DNA of 64,000 nucleotides from Rhodanobacteraceae bacterium (GCA_024233975.1 JACKOX010000012.1:37133-101132); one strand, 5' to 3'; counted from the stretch's first letter, positions 34,601-46,085 are shown. Program-made: numbers and translations. The notes: generated by a model from the sequence alone, not told the origin.

Positions 34601-35094
34601 ACGCGGTCGATGCTGCCGAGGATCGACAGCGGTGGCTCGCGCAGGTCCACCCGCACCTCGCGCCAGGCACCCGACGCAATGCCACCGCCCACGATGAATC
34701 CGTCCAGTGCGGCGCTGCCAGCCACGCCGCCATCTTTCTGCAGCACCAGGGTCAGCTGTTCGTCGCCTGCCGCGCCGCGCACGTAAAAGCGCAGCTGCGG
34801 ATGGTCGGTGGTGGCGAAGTCCAGTGTCGGGTGCGCGAAGGACAGGCCGTTCCAGTCATGTGCGCGGTAGTCGATGGCCTTCGAGCCGGAGTGCACTGGA
34901 GTGGCCAGCGCCATGTCGACATCGGTTTCGCCGTCACCGCCCGGCTGCCATGACCAGTCCTGGAAGCCGTTCTGAAGCTGGTCGTCAAAGAGCGTCAGGT
35001 CGGCAGCTTGTGCCTGGAGGATAGCCAGCATGAGCAGGCACAGCGCGAGGAAGCGCCGCGAGGCAGGAATTCCGCGATTGCAGTCTGGCGCCAT
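31630..35094 (-). CDS. Large secreted multidomain GH18 (chitinase-like) protein
   Basis: 1154 residues. The signal peptide is LCLLMLAILQAQA. An N-terminal beta-sandwich, probably carbohydrate-binding, covers about 30-190, then a linker with PAIFADSFEGG at about 198. A cadherin-like domain (YSVAKGGTLAPTAPGVLGND) comes next. The GH18 barrel is at about 310-660, with the catalytic signature DGLDLDWE at about 419, so the acid is intact. About 490 C-terminal residues form a domain I do not recognise. ATG 35094 has GAGGTG upstream. It probably degrades chitin or a related polymer outside the cell. It sits between accA and dnaE, an unusual place. Confidence 0.9.
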   Translation of the reverse strand: MAPDCNRGIPASRRFLALCLLMLAILQAQAADLTLFDDQLQNGFQDWSWQPGGDGETDVDMALATPVHSGSKAIDYRAHDWNGLSFAHPTLDFATTDHPQLRFYVRGAAGDEQLTLVLQKDGGVAGSAALDGFIVGGGIASGAWREVRVDLREPPLSILGSIDRVDLQDATGVAGHANAQRVFIDDVQLLAPPPSEPAIFADSFEGGVGNVAPVAAADSYSVAKGGTLAPTAPGVLGNDNDANGDPLSAVLVSGPAHAAAFNLNANGSFSYTHDDGADAADGFSYRASDGSAQSAPVTVSLAIQAPAASTPWVDGYYVGYEKDLYPVADLDFTAITHLMVGRLIPNSNGTLTTHFDIDAVNGPIFAQDAINAAHAAGRTAIFMVGGAGELAGWRGAASNANRAAFVTNLLAAVDSYGADGLDLDWEPVDAIDRAPLLALANDLRTARPNLLLTMPVPGINTNFPPNDEATFFASLHPLLDQINVMSYDMAQDYNGWDSWFSSALHGEYGNAPMSVSSSVDYYQGLGIPAAKLGLGIGFYGACFNGISQPRQPAEGLLVASDGAMSYANIANSYLPLMTRTYDATADAPWLGSATPKGPQGCTYVSYEDAESIAAKGAYADAQGLGGTIIWTIAQGHRAGQVPPDPLLDAVGDAFLGDGVPAATLQIEQDVTVDSMLSDRFTWIDASGQPRSASLAHNDTAAGPGGSRGGAMRQFTYRLPGGATRTAGVTNYGNGGYGGFGYVVSHSAWPDNGGGCRADDSPLGFKIPGTFERVFQGRHHAIFRFRQDYPRNCAQVTPVASIPLPVTIDWVFSTGRDNPLWSITFDMAQPGKEIAVDTLLDDSRAPYGELEFDGAGVQNLSGIAWGDRWKFTTTSTPLTLNSHWSWNVPNSVPYVEEWIDATDASMGLVQSRTMTQQDAGARNQWYNDITAYWNKTSADGNAGGAYRMPWNDSWPYQAAEFSLDPGTPNTGTNNARLTWGTSYGFIGQASYDVYDGVIATAPGHPRKSYAVYIVLGTHSSAPVAAQVTQIETLQTLTLSATVGGVVTAGPRGVADSTAMTYEPAGYDPVYGALAFTASGNQLDATIQVGAGTLTHPLIVLRGYTAATPPSLVRLGDTALTADIDYFASVRDDADELWITLDRDLTGAGNRLRVDP

Positions 35095-35261
35095 GGCTCA
35101 CCTCGTCGCTCCGGTCGCAGAAACAAAGTGTGTGCCGGTCGCCGGCAGATCACCAGCGATTTTTCTGTGTAACGGGGCCGTCGACGGCGGCGCCGGGTGA
35201 AGCAAGCGGATGCTTTTGCGAGCCGTCTGCGGAAGTGTGTTGAGCGACGGCAGGCGCCTGA

Positions 35262-38765
<3,504 letters not shown>

Positions 38766-39097
38766 GTCTCACACCCCTCCTACTGCGAGCGCCGATCCAT
38801 CCACCTGCTCGCGTGCTGCTCCCGTTGTCGAGCTCGACGTAGGGATGGCTACGCCTTCGCCCGCCCCCGGTCCGCCGCACGCAAGCAGGCGGGGTCTCGG
38901 CGCTCTCGCGACGGAGTGATGTGAGAAGTGTGGGCTAGGGGACATGACGGACCGGCAGACGCTAGTCCGAGAGCGTAGTCCGCGCGGCCTGAGCTAACAA
39001 GACTTGACCTGAGAATTGCCCGGCCATGTGGCTGAGATATCAACCTTCTGGGACTTTGTTTGTCGTCTAAATATCTGGTGATGCGCCGTGTCTTCAA
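38766..39097. other. Intergenic stretch upstream of dnaE, no gene seen
   Basis: About 330 bases between dnaE and the small frame at 39098. I see no open frame with coding character, no tRNA and no convincing hairpin. It must hold the dnaE promoter, but I cannot mark a clear -10/-35 pair. Base composition becomes noticeably more AT-rich toward its right end, continuing into the next entry. Confidence 0.4.
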
Positions 39098-39436
39098 TTA
39101 TGCGCCCTGCGGGGCGGCGCATCCGGCGTTCGAGGTTTCCAATTCAAGCAAGCCCCAATCAATTATTGGGTCATTGTCAAACCACCAGATATCGACCTTG
39201 GCGTTGCTCTGGCAGTCGATGAAAGTCAAAACCGTCAAATTGTCGTAGTGGCTGTAGTCGGAGTTTACGTACTGAACTTGCTGGTTTTTCCTGATGGTAT
39301 CGCGCTGAGAGGAAATCTCTGAACGCGCACGATAGGAAGAGCCAGGGACGAGGGGTACGGAGCGCCACGTAGTCATATCGGAAATTTGGGCAGCTATATC
39401 AGATGAAGTCGGCCGGAATTTGGCGTTGCCGCAGCC
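39098..39436 (-). pseudogene. Possible lipoprotein remnant, AT-richer than surroundings
   Basis: An open frame without a close homologue known to me. From ATG 39376 it gives 92 residues including SHYDNLTVLTFIDCQSNAKV and WWFDNDPIIDWGLLELE. Upstream of that ATG the frame stays open to 39436 and reads G-C-G-N-A-K-F-R-P-T-S-S, as in a mature lipoprotein just after its lipobox, but a TAA stop replaces the signal peptide. The codon use is less GC-rich than in neighbours. This suggests a transferred gene that lost its 5' end; it may instead be a short intact gene. Confidence 0.35.
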
Positions 39437-39540
39437 TTAGGTTTGTCCAGTTCATTCTACAGATGCAGTCCAAAGTCATCGGCCACCGCCTCGACTCAGC
39501 AAGCAGTCTCAGAAGTTGGTGAAAGCCGTAGTCGAGGAGT

Positions 39541-39789
39541 ATCGGGATGTTCTTGGGTCCCCTCGGTAGCGGTGAGGTGGAGACGAAAAGGCCCGAAGGG
39601 GCACGCACAGGAAGTGCGCGCGTTTTCGCCAGTTCATGGAAGAACTGTCGAAAACCCCGGCTCCATCTCACGAACCCGGCAAAGCCGGGCGCGGACGCGG
39701 GGTGTCCTTTCTTTTGGCTACTGTTTCTTTGGACAAGCAAAGAAAAGTAGCTCGACTTCGCCGAAGGCGATGTCGAAAGCTCTTGCCCA
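39541..39789. repeat. Interspersed structured repeat (non-coding)
   Basis: A non-genic block with several hairpins: CCCGGC-AAA-GCCGGG (39675-39689), TTTCTTTG-GACAAG-CAAAGAAA (39724-39745), and an 11-bp stem with one mismatch around a GAA loop (39752-39776). The segment with the TTTCTTTG hairpin resembles a dispersed repeat I associate with Xanthomonadales genomes, where it yields spurious short frames. Only one copy is in this window, so its repetitive nature is from memory, not shown here. It directly abuts the end of the EEP gene. Confidence 0.5.
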
Positions 39790-40839
39790 CTATTTCGATA
39801 CCGAATCCACCCACATGAAACTGGCCACCAGCGGCCGATGATCCGACAGCGTCGATGACGACTCCGGCGCAAGGCCCCAATGCTGCAATTCAGCGGGACT
39901 GAAATCCTCGGTATCGAGGATGTAGCCGCTGTCGAGGCTCAGGGAACCCGGGCTGTAAAGCAGGAAATCCAGGGCGCGGGACGGGAACGGTGTGCCGCGA
40001 CCGTCCCAGGTCCAGGTGCGGTCGCTGTCGACGTGCATGAGTTCGGCTGCAATCAGTCCGCCGTGCGGCGCCGGGTAAGGGCCGGACAGGATCACCAGCG
40101 GCAGGCCGGTCATTACCAGGTTGAAGTCGCCGCCAGCGATCACGCCATCCACGGGCGTGCGTTCGAGGACGGCGCGAATCAGTCGCCGAATTTCCCGCAC
40201 CTCGGTGTTGCGTTTGTGTTCTTCCCATCCATCCGGCAGCGAGCCACAGCATTCGAGGTCGAAGCTGACGACCAGCAAACGACGCCCTCCCGACTGCACG
40301 ATGGCGCCATTCACCGCGATGCCCTCATCCGTGCTCTGCTTCGGATGCTGGAATCCGGCCTCCGCCATGCCATCGTGGATCGGCTGCAGCGATGCTTCGG
40401 GATACGGCAGGATGCCCTGGAATTCGGCGACGGGTTCCAGCGGCATGCGGCTGACGATCACATCGCGCTGGCGACCGCCGCTGCTGCCGTGGCTGATGTA
40501 CCAGTGACCATCCGCTGCGTCTGATTCCGGCAGCGCTGCGCGGATCTGCTGCTCGGTGACGGTGGGTTCCATCTCATCCAGCAGCAGGATGTTGGCGCCG
40601 GACGAGGCGACGATGGATCGGAAAGCCTCCGAATCACGCACCGGTGAGTCATGCGAGACGTTCCAGGACAGGACGCGAATCCCGGCTTCCTTTCTGGCCA
40701 GCGTTTCGGTGGCGACGGTTCTGTCGCCGCTGGATGTGGATCTCGCGGATGGGCCTGTGCCGGCACATGAGCTCAGCGCAATGACCAGGGCAAGCAGAAC
40801 CGACGTATGCCGGAGTAAGCCGCGTCGGGCAACCTTCAT
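39790..40839 (-). CDS. Exported endonuclease/exonuclease/phosphatase-family lipoprotein
   Basis: 349 residues. The signal peptide ends in a lipobox, A-L-S-S-C-A-G with Cys at 25, so it is probably a lipoprotein. EEP-fold motifs are seen in order: IRVLSWNVSHD, ILLLDEMEP, the central VIAGGDFNLV, RALDFLLYS, and the terminal LSDHRPLVASF with the catalytic Asp-His. All acidic metal ligands look intact. The substrate could be nucleic acid, a phospholipid or a sugar phosphate. It is transcribed toward the interspersed repeat, separated from the RidA gene by 115 bases. Confidence 0.85.
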   Translation of the reverse strand: MKVARRGLLRHTSVLLALVIALSSCAGTGPSARSTSSGDRTVATETLARKEAGIRVLSWNVSHDSPVRDSEAFRSIVASSGANILLLDEMEPTVTEQQIRAALPESDAADGHWYISHGSSGGRQRDVIVSRMPLEPVAEFQGILPYPEASLQPIHDGMAEAGFQHPKQSTDEGIAVNGAIVQSGGRRLLVVSFDLECCGSLPDGWEEHKRNTEVREIRRLIRAVLERTPVDGVIAGGDFNLVMTGLPLVILSGPYPAPHGGLIAAELMHVDSDRTWTWDGRGTPFPSRALDFLLYSPGSLSLDSGYILDTEDFSPAELQHWGLAPESSSTLSDHRPLVASFMWVDSVSK

Positions 40840-40954
40840 GGATTCTTTCCATCAGCTATCGACCAGGGAACGGACAATAGCCGAGGCGAGCTTTCGAGTG
40901 CACGCATCCGTATCCGGTCGAGCCCGCATCCGTGCGAACCACGGGAAGCGGCGC

Positions 40955-41455
40955 TCAGGGCCGTACGGCAGTCACTTCGATCTCCACCAGCCAGCCCGGA
41001 TTGGCGAGTGCCGCCACTTGCAGGGCAGAGCGCGCGGGCAGGTTCGGCTGTGCCTCGGTACCGAAGAACTGGGTGTAGCCCTTCATGAAGCCGCCGAAGT
41101 CCATGCGGCCTTCCATGTCCGGGTCACCGACCAGGAAGACCTGCATCTTGACCACGTCGCCCATTTCCATGCCCATGCCTTTCAACTGGGCCTCAATGGC
41201 GGTGAGCACGCCGACGGTCTGCTTTTCGGTATCGCCGAAGGCGGCCTTGCTGTTCTTGTCGGCACTTTCATCCACCACTGGCGGCACCTTGCCGCTGAGG
41301 TAGACAGTGGTCTTGCCAGCGGGCACTTCGATCGCGGCCGCTATGGGGAACGTGCTGCCACCCGGCAGCGGATGGCGGACAACCTCGCCTGCGATGGCGT
41401 TGGTGGCGAAGATTCCGATCACGGACAGGCTGAGGCAGGCAAGGGCGTGGCGCAC
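40955..41455 (-). CDS. Exported RidA-family protein
   Basis: A 166-residue protein of the RidA/YjgF/UK114 family, with a signal peptide (LACLSLSVIGIFATNAIA), unusual for this mostly cytoplasmic family. Family motifs include VYLSGKVPP, LKGMGMEMGDVVKMQVFLV and LPARSALQVAALANPGWLVE with the conserved Arg. RidA proteins hydrolyse reactive imines or enamines released by flavin- and PLP-dependent enzymes. It is third in a unit with an amine oxidase and a cytochrome c, 28 bases after the latter, which fits imine clean-up in the periplasm. Confidence 0.88.
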   Translation of the reverse strand: MRHALACLSLSVIGIFATNAIAGEVVRHPLPGGSTFPIAAAIEVPAGKTTVYLSGKVPPVVDESADKNSKAAFGDTEKQTVGVLTAIEAQLKGMGMEMGDVVKMQVFLVGDPDMEGRMDFGGFMKGYTQFFGTEAQPNLPARSALQVAALANPGWLVEIEVTAVRP

Positions 41456-41483
41456 GTTGTTCGCTCCCGTTGATTGATGGATG

Positions 41484-41945
41484 TCAGTTGGTCGCTTCGG
41501 CTGGCTCTGCCGGTCGCAGGGCTTTCACCTGTTCCGGCGTGATGGCGTCGCTGTAGTGGTTGCCGAAGTGGCTGCGGATGTAGTTGACGACGTTGGCGAC
41601 CTGGGTGTCGGTCAGCCAGGTCGGCGGATACCAGGCCGTCCAGATTGCGGGTTCGGAGAACGACGGCATGTTGCTACGGCCATTGAGGATGGTTGCCGCC
41701 ATGTAGTCGGCCGACGCCAGTCGTGGATTGTCGACGAATGCCGGATAGGCGCCGGCGCCGACGGCACCCTTGCCGCCGGGCATGTGGCAGCCCTGGCAGA
41801 TGTTCTCGTAAAGCTGCTGGCCGTCGCTGTAGCCGAGCACGCCGTTGATCGGATCGGGTGGCGGTGCCGGTTGCGCATTGGTGGTTGCGCCTGAAAAACC
41901 GAGCCCGAGCAGGGCCATCAATGGAAGCAGCGTGCGGGCGTTCAT
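41484..41945 (-). CDS. Periplasmic monohaem cytochrome c
   Basis: 153 residues with a signal peptide (LLPLMALLGLGFSGATTNA), one haem site CQGCH at residues 50-54, and a likely Met ligand in R-S-N-M-P-S-F. This is a class I cytochrome c. Its start codon overlaps the stop of the amine oxidase gene by 4 bases. The likely role is to accept electrons from the oxidase flavin and pass them to a terminal oxidase, inferred from the coupling and from the known cytochrome-c-linked oxidase NicA2. Confidence 0.9.
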   Translation of the reverse strand: MNARTLLPLMALLGLGFSGATTNAQPAPPPDPINGVLGYSDGQQLYENICQGCHMPGGKGAVGAGAYPAFVDNPRLASADYMAATILNGRSNMPSFSEPAIWTAWYPPTWLTDTQVANVVNYIRSHFGNHYSDAITPEQVKALRPAEPAEATN

Positions 41946-43549
41946 GCCGCACCTCCCTGCGCCGTGGCGCGTTGATGCAGGCGCTCGATGGCGTTCATCG
42001 CCGAGGTGACGGCACCTTCCTGCCAGGCCGGGATGTAGGAGGCGTGTTCGCCGGCCAGCACGATGCGGCCGTCGAAGGCGCAGAGGTTGTCGTAGTGCTC
42101 CTCGCGCAGAGCGTCCGTCCATTGGCCGAAACAGCCCAGGGTGAAGGGCGAGCGGTGCCAGGCCATGGCGACGCCATTCTCGAACTCGTCCAAGTATTGC
42201 GGATGGATCTTCGCACCCTGTTTCAAGCCTTCCTGGATGCGTTGCGCCGGCGTCATGCTGGTGAAGCGCATGGCCTCGGTGCCCCACAGGTAGCCGCCGA
42301 GCAGCACGCCCTTCTCGCTGTGATAGCCGTGCGAGGGATAGCCGATGGTGGTGATCGGCAGGTCGGTGAAGGTGATGCCGCCGTAGATGTGGTCGTCTTC
42401 TTCCCAGAAGCGGCGCTTGAACTGCAGGCCGAGCTTCACCGATGACGCATAGGGCAGGGCGCGAATCGCCGCCTGCATCGGCGCGCCGACGTTCATCGGG
42501 ATCTGTCCGAGGATCGACAGCGGAATGGTGCAGACGCACCAGTCGGCGCTGGCGCTGTGTTCGGCGCCGCCATTGGCGAGGTCGCTGAAGTGCGCGGTGA
42601 CGCCCGCGTCGTTCTGTTCGATGCGGGTGACCTTGCACTGGTAGCGGATCAGCGAGCCAAGTTCGCGGCCGAAGGCCTCGCCGATGCGGCCCATGCCGCC
42701 GACTGGCTGCATCAGCGTGGTCTGCATGTCATACAGTGCGCCGATCGGCAGGTTGCTCCACAGGCCGGAGCGCAGCAGGTCGTCTAGCTTCATTGGCTGC
42801 GAGATTTCCGGCGCCGCGCCAAGGCCGCCGCCCGGATCCTTGTTGAAACCGCGGCGGTCGCTGCTGCCGTGGTTGCCGGTGTAGCGATAGTCCTGGTCGA
42901 GCGCGCCCCACCACTGCAGGGAGGCGAGCAGGATCTGCTTGTCCTGCTCGCTGACCAGCTGGTCGAGGCCGCCGCCCTGTGCGGCCTTGGCCAGCAGTTC
43001 GGCGACGTGGCCGTGGTAGTCGGCCTGGATCGGACGATGGCGCTGTGGCTTGCCGTCGAAGGCGTTCTGGCCGTGCAGGTAGGCGTTGTAGTTGACCTGG
43101 ACGAAGTTCTCCAGCGTCACGCCGAGGCGTTTGCAGTAATGCAGGATGCCGTGGTGGTGGTAGGGCAGCCGCCATGGGCCGGGATTGATGTAGTGGCCCT
43201 CGTCGAACTCGCAGACCTGCGTTTCGCCACCAAGCTCGGTGTAACGATCGCCGCCGCGGATCGACCAGTTGCGGCCTCCGGGGCGGTCATTGAATTCGAG
43301 GATCTGGACCTTGTACCCCGCGTCGCGCAGCTCCATCGCGGCGACCATGCCGGCGATGCCGGCGCCAAGGATGAGGACGCTGGCGCCGGGTGGCGCCTTG
43401 CCGACTTTCGGTGGTCCGCTGTAACCGGATTCGGCAGCCAGCCCGAGGCTGGTCATTGCCTGGTACATGACGGCGCTGCCGGCAGTCATGCCGATCATGC
43501 GCAGCAGCTGCCGGCGCGTGATACCGCCCCCTGAACTCCCCCCGTCCAT
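41942..43549 (-). CDS. Tat-exported flavin amine oxidase/dehydrogenase
   Basis: 535 residues. The N-terminus has the twin-arginine motif ITRRQLLRM (Arg 12-13) and a hydrophobic segment, so it is exported folded with its FAD. The dinucleotide-binding motif LILGAGIAGMVAAMEL is at about 60, then NDRPGGRNWSIRGGDRYTELGG as in monoamine and L-amino-acid oxidases. Near the C-terminus is RIVLAGEHASYIPAWQEGAV, the FAD-contacting segment. The substrate cannot be read from sequence. It is the first gene of a unit with a cytochrome c and an exported RidA, suggesting electrons go to cytochrome c rather than oxygen. Confidence 0.9.
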   Translation of the reverse strand: MDGGSSGGGITRRQLLRMIGMTAGSAVMYQAMTSLGLAAESGYSGPPKVGKAPPGASVLILGAGIAGMVAAMELRDAGYKVQILEFNDRPGGRNWSIRGGDRYTELGGETQVCEFDEGHYINPGPWRLPYHHHGILHYCKRLGVTLENFVQVNYNAYLHGQNAFDGKPQRHRPIQADYHGHVAELLAKAAQGGGLDQLVSEQDKQILLASLQWWGALDQDYRYTGNHGSSDRRGFNKDPGGGLGAAPEISQPMKLDDLLRSGLWSNLPIGALYDMQTTLMQPVGGMGRIGEAFGRELGSLIRYQCKVTRIEQNDAGVTAHFSDLANGGAEHSASADWCVCTIPLSILGQIPMNVGAPMQAAIRALPYASSVKLGLQFKRRFWEEDDHIYGGITFTDLPITTIGYPSHGYHSEKGVLLGGYLWGTEAMRFTSMTPAQRIQEGLKQGAKIHPQYLDEFENGVAMAWHRSPFTLGCFGQWTDALREEHYDNLCAFDGRIVLAGEHASYIPAWQEGAVTSAMNAIERLHQRATAQGGAA

Positions 43550-43671
43550 CCGCTTCCCCTCGCGTCTGCCGGTGTTGGCGTGAGCGAGTGTAGCGCGATG
43601 TGCCCGTCTGCGTTACAGGCCGGAGTTGCGCGTCCAGCCGTTGCCGGCCGGACGCGCGGAGGTCGTATCGA

Positions 43672-44307
43672 TCAATGCACGCCAAACGCCGTGTCGCCGC
43701 CGTTGCCGCTGACATAACTGTGGCGTTCGCGGTGGAAGCGATCGGCGGACAGCGCGGCGTCATAGCGCGGGGATGGACGGCGATGCATGCCGGCTTCCAG
43801 CAGTTCGCGCCGTGCGTCCATCCACAGCTGGCGGTCCAGTGGCCGGAAGTCGCCGCGCGCGCGCAGGTCGCGGCGGAAGCGGTCGAACTCCTGCCAGGCC
43901 AGCCATTCGTGGTGCTGCGCGCGGATGGCGATATCGATCACCAGCGCGTCGTCCAGCAGACCGTAGCGTGGCTGGGTGTCGGGAATCAGGTCATCGGGAT
44001 CGACGAAGTAGGACAGCGCGGCCAGCAGGTCCGTGCGGGCCTTGTCGTCGAGCCGCCAGTCGCTGTCGCCGATGAGGGCGATCAGCTCGGGGATGGCGTC
44101 GAGTCGCTGGCGCACGAACGGAGGCAGGCGATCCAGTTCGATGGCGGCGAAGCTGCGCGCGCTGTCCAGCAGCATGCGGCTGCCGTCGTCGTCGCGGCGG
44201 TGCGCGGCCCAGGCCTGGCGGAAGGGTTCCAGTTCGGCGCCTTCGAGGCGAAGCTCAATGGCGCTGCTGTCGATGCCGGTGTTGTTGGAGCGGAGTGCGG
44301 GTTTCAT
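43672..44307 (-). CDS. YkvA/DUF1232-like protein
   Basis: 211 residues. The central segment DLLAALSYFVDPDDLIPDTQPRYGLLDDA (key residues only) matches the Y-F-x-x-P-x-D-x-x-P-D pattern of the YkvA/DUF1232 family, whose function is unknown. Here it is embedded in a longer soluble protein with no obvious membrane helix. The start ATG 44307 has AGG at 6 bases; GTG 44319 is an alternative. The gene faces the amine oxidase region head to tail and has no evident operon partner. Confidence 0.75.
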   Translation of the reverse strand: MKPALRSNNTGIDSSAIELRLEGAELEPFRQAWAAHRRDDDGSRMLLDSARSFAAIELDRLPPFVRQRLDAIPELIALIGDSDWRLDDKARTDLLAALSYFVDPDDLIPDTQPRYGLLDDALVIDIAIRAQHHEWLAWQEFDRFRRDLRARGDFRPLDRQLWMDARRELLEAGMHRRPSPRYDAALSADRFHRERHSYVSGNGGDTAFGVH

Positions 44308-44474
44308 GACATGCCTCACGATGGTCGTCGTGGACGGAGCCGCTTCCCCTGGTCCGTCCTAGCCTGTCTCCCTTGCAGATTAGGATGCCGAAACAACCCC
44401 GAAAGTTGCAGCGCCAGAGGTCATCCGTGTCGTCAGTCATGGGTGTCTGGCAGCGATGCTCATCATTGGCTGTT

Positions 44475-44876
44475 TCAGCGTTCGGCGTCGGGCACGAAGG
44501 CGGGTGTTTCGTCCCTGCTTGGTGGTTCCACCAGGAAGAATTCGAGCTTGCCGCAGCCCGGGCAGGCATGGACTTCATAGTTTTCGCGGTGGATGAACAG
44601 CTCGCCGAGGTCACCCATGAGAAACGGCGCCAGGTTGCTGCCTTCGTGGAAGCGTTTGATGCCCACCAGCTGCATGCTGGTGCGACAGCGCAGGCAGTTG
44701 ATCTGCCTCGGAGTGATGGCATCGGGTCTGATGCCCTGATTGGCTGCCTTCGCGCTATCGAAGCCTTGGGCCGGCGGCTTGCCGTCGCGGTCGTGGCCGC
44801 AGTTCCAGCAGGCGTCGAAATCATCGCTGCTGGTCTCGCCGCATTGGCGGCATTGCCAGTCACTCAGGTTGCTCAT
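44475..44876 (-). CDS. Double zinc-ribbon protein
   Basis: 133 residues with two four-Cys zinc-binding sites. The first is C-R-Q-C and C-W-N-C at residues 9-26. The second is C-L-R-C (about 61-64) with C-P-G-C (about 105-108). The middle carries GIKRFHEGSNLAPFLMGDLG. It looks like a small cytoplasmic metal-binding protein of unknown function. Its promoter side is 60 bases from the insertion sequence, so the inserted element may have altered its expression. Confidence 0.75.
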   Translation of the reverse strand: MSNLSDWQCRQCGETSSDDFDACWNCGHDRDGKPPAQGFDSAKAANQGIRPDAITPRQINCLRCRTSMQLVGIKRFHEGSNLAPFLMGDLGELFIHRENYEVHACPGCGKLEFFLVEPPSRDETPAFVPDAER

Positions 44877-44932
44877 GTTGGGTTGTCCGCTATTCGTCAG
44901 GGTGGAGCCGGCTTGGTGTCGCTGACATCCGG

Positions 44933-44936
44933 TTAG
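44933..44936. repeat. IS target-site duplication, left copy (TTAG)
   Basis: TTAG directly outside the left inverted repeat; the same four bases follow the right inverted repeat at 46110. This fits the YTAR target preference of the IS5 family. Confidence 0.9.
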
Positions 44937-44960
44937 GGCAACGCTGAACAAGTCATCCCG
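44937..44960. repeat. IS left terminal inverted repeat
   Basis: Twenty-four bases beginning GGCAACGC and ending CATCCCG, identical in reverse complement to 46086-46109. Beyond these 24 bases the two ends diverge. Confidence 0.95.
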
Positions 44961-45082
44961 TGATATGCGGTGTTGATTTGGCAGGTTGTGCAGGGTCGGG
45001 TTGGTGTTGATGAAGTCGGCTGCGGTGGGATTTTCCGGTCTTGAACGGCGTTTTCGCCGTCCGTTGCGCCTTCCGGACACCG

Positions 45083-46045
45083 TTATCCCGCGGTTCGCGG
45101 TCGGGTGAGGTAGAGGTTGGCCAGACCCAGCAGCACGAAACTCCGGTTGGCATTTTTGTCCAGGCCACGATAACGCACCTTGTTGAAGCCCCACAGCCGC
45201 TTGATCACGGCGAAGACGTGTTCAACCCGCGCCCGGATTCTCGATTTGTTGCGATTACGTGAGCGCGCCGCTTCGTCGACCTGCCCGCCCTTGCGCGTTC
45301 GTTCGTTGGTGAAGTCTCTCGCCTGCGGTGCGTGTCTACGCATCAGCGGCTTCTGGCTGGCGTAGGCGCTGTCGCCGTACACCCGGCGCTCATCGCCGTG
45401 CAGCAGGTCTTCGATCAGGTGTTTGTCGTGGACGTTGGCCGCCGTCACCGCTGCGCTGTGGGTCAGGCCGGTGCGGCTGTCCACGCCAATGTGCAGCTTC
45501 ATCCCGAAATGCCATTGCTGGCCTTTGCGGGTCTGGTGCATCGCCGGATCGCGCGCCTTGTCGGCGTTCTTGGTGGCGCTCGGCGCGGCGATGATCGTCG
45601 CGTCGACAATCGTGCCGGTGCCGATCTGCCAGCCGCGATCCTGCAGCTCCGCGTTGACCTGATGAAACAGTTCGGCGCCCAGTTCGTTCTGCTCCAGCAA
45701 GCGGCGGAACTTCAGCAGTGTGGTCGCATCCGGCACCCGCTCGCGACCCAGATCAATGCCGACAAAACGGCGCAGCGCGGTGCTGTCGAGCAGCGCATCC
45801 TCGCAAGCGGCGTCGGCCAGGTTGAACCACTGTTGCACGAAGTACATGCGCAACATGCGCTCAAGGCCAACCGGCGGACGTCCACGGCCGGGCTTGGGAT
45901 AGAACGGTGCAATCACCGCGCACAGTGCCGACCATGGCACGAGACCTTCCATCGTCGCGAGGAACACATCCCGACGCGTCGGACGACGATGCAGCTCGAA
46001 ACCTTCGGCCTGATCAGCCGCCATCGACAGGGTCTGCTGTTTCAT
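45083..46045 (-). CDS. IS5-family transposase
   Basis: A 320-residue DDE transposase. It has an N-terminal DUF772-type segment (GRPPVGLERMLRMYFVQQW). The catalytic core includes TIVDATIIAAPS (first Asp), YGDSAYASQKPL (second Asp) and RIRARVEHVFAVIKRLWGF, carrying the Glu of the DDE triad in the R-x-x-x-E-x-x-F signature. The frame is intact across its whole length, so it is potentially active. It fills most of the element. Confidence 0.96.
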   Translation of the reverse strand: MKQQTLSMAADQAEGFELHRRPTRRDVFLATMEGLVPWSALCAVIAPFYPKPGRGRPPVGLERMLRMYFVQQWFNLADAACEDALLDSTALRRFVGIDLGRERVPDATTLLKFRRLLEQNELGAELFHQVNAELQDRGWQIGTGTIVDATIIAAPSATKNADKARDPAMHQTRKGQQWHFGMKLHIGVDSRTGLTHSAAVTAANVHDKHLIEDLLHGDERRVYGDSAYASQKPLMRRHAPQARDFTNERTRKGGQVDEAARSRNRNKSRIRARVEHVFAVIKRLWGFNKVRYRGLDKNANRSFVLLGLANLYLTRPRTAG

Positions 46046-46085
46046 GGTTCATGCGCTATGGACTGAAAGCGATATCTTCGCCGAT

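Noticed and set aside
33187..34953. Plus-strand frame of 588 codons opposite the GH18 gene
   Set aside because: Antisense to a protein with signal peptide and intact catalytic motif; the composition is typical of a shadow frame.
39547..39841. Short overlapping frames on the plus strand within the structured repeat
   Set aside because: They overlap each other in different frames, run through hairpins and have low-complexity basic products; I treat the block as non-coding.
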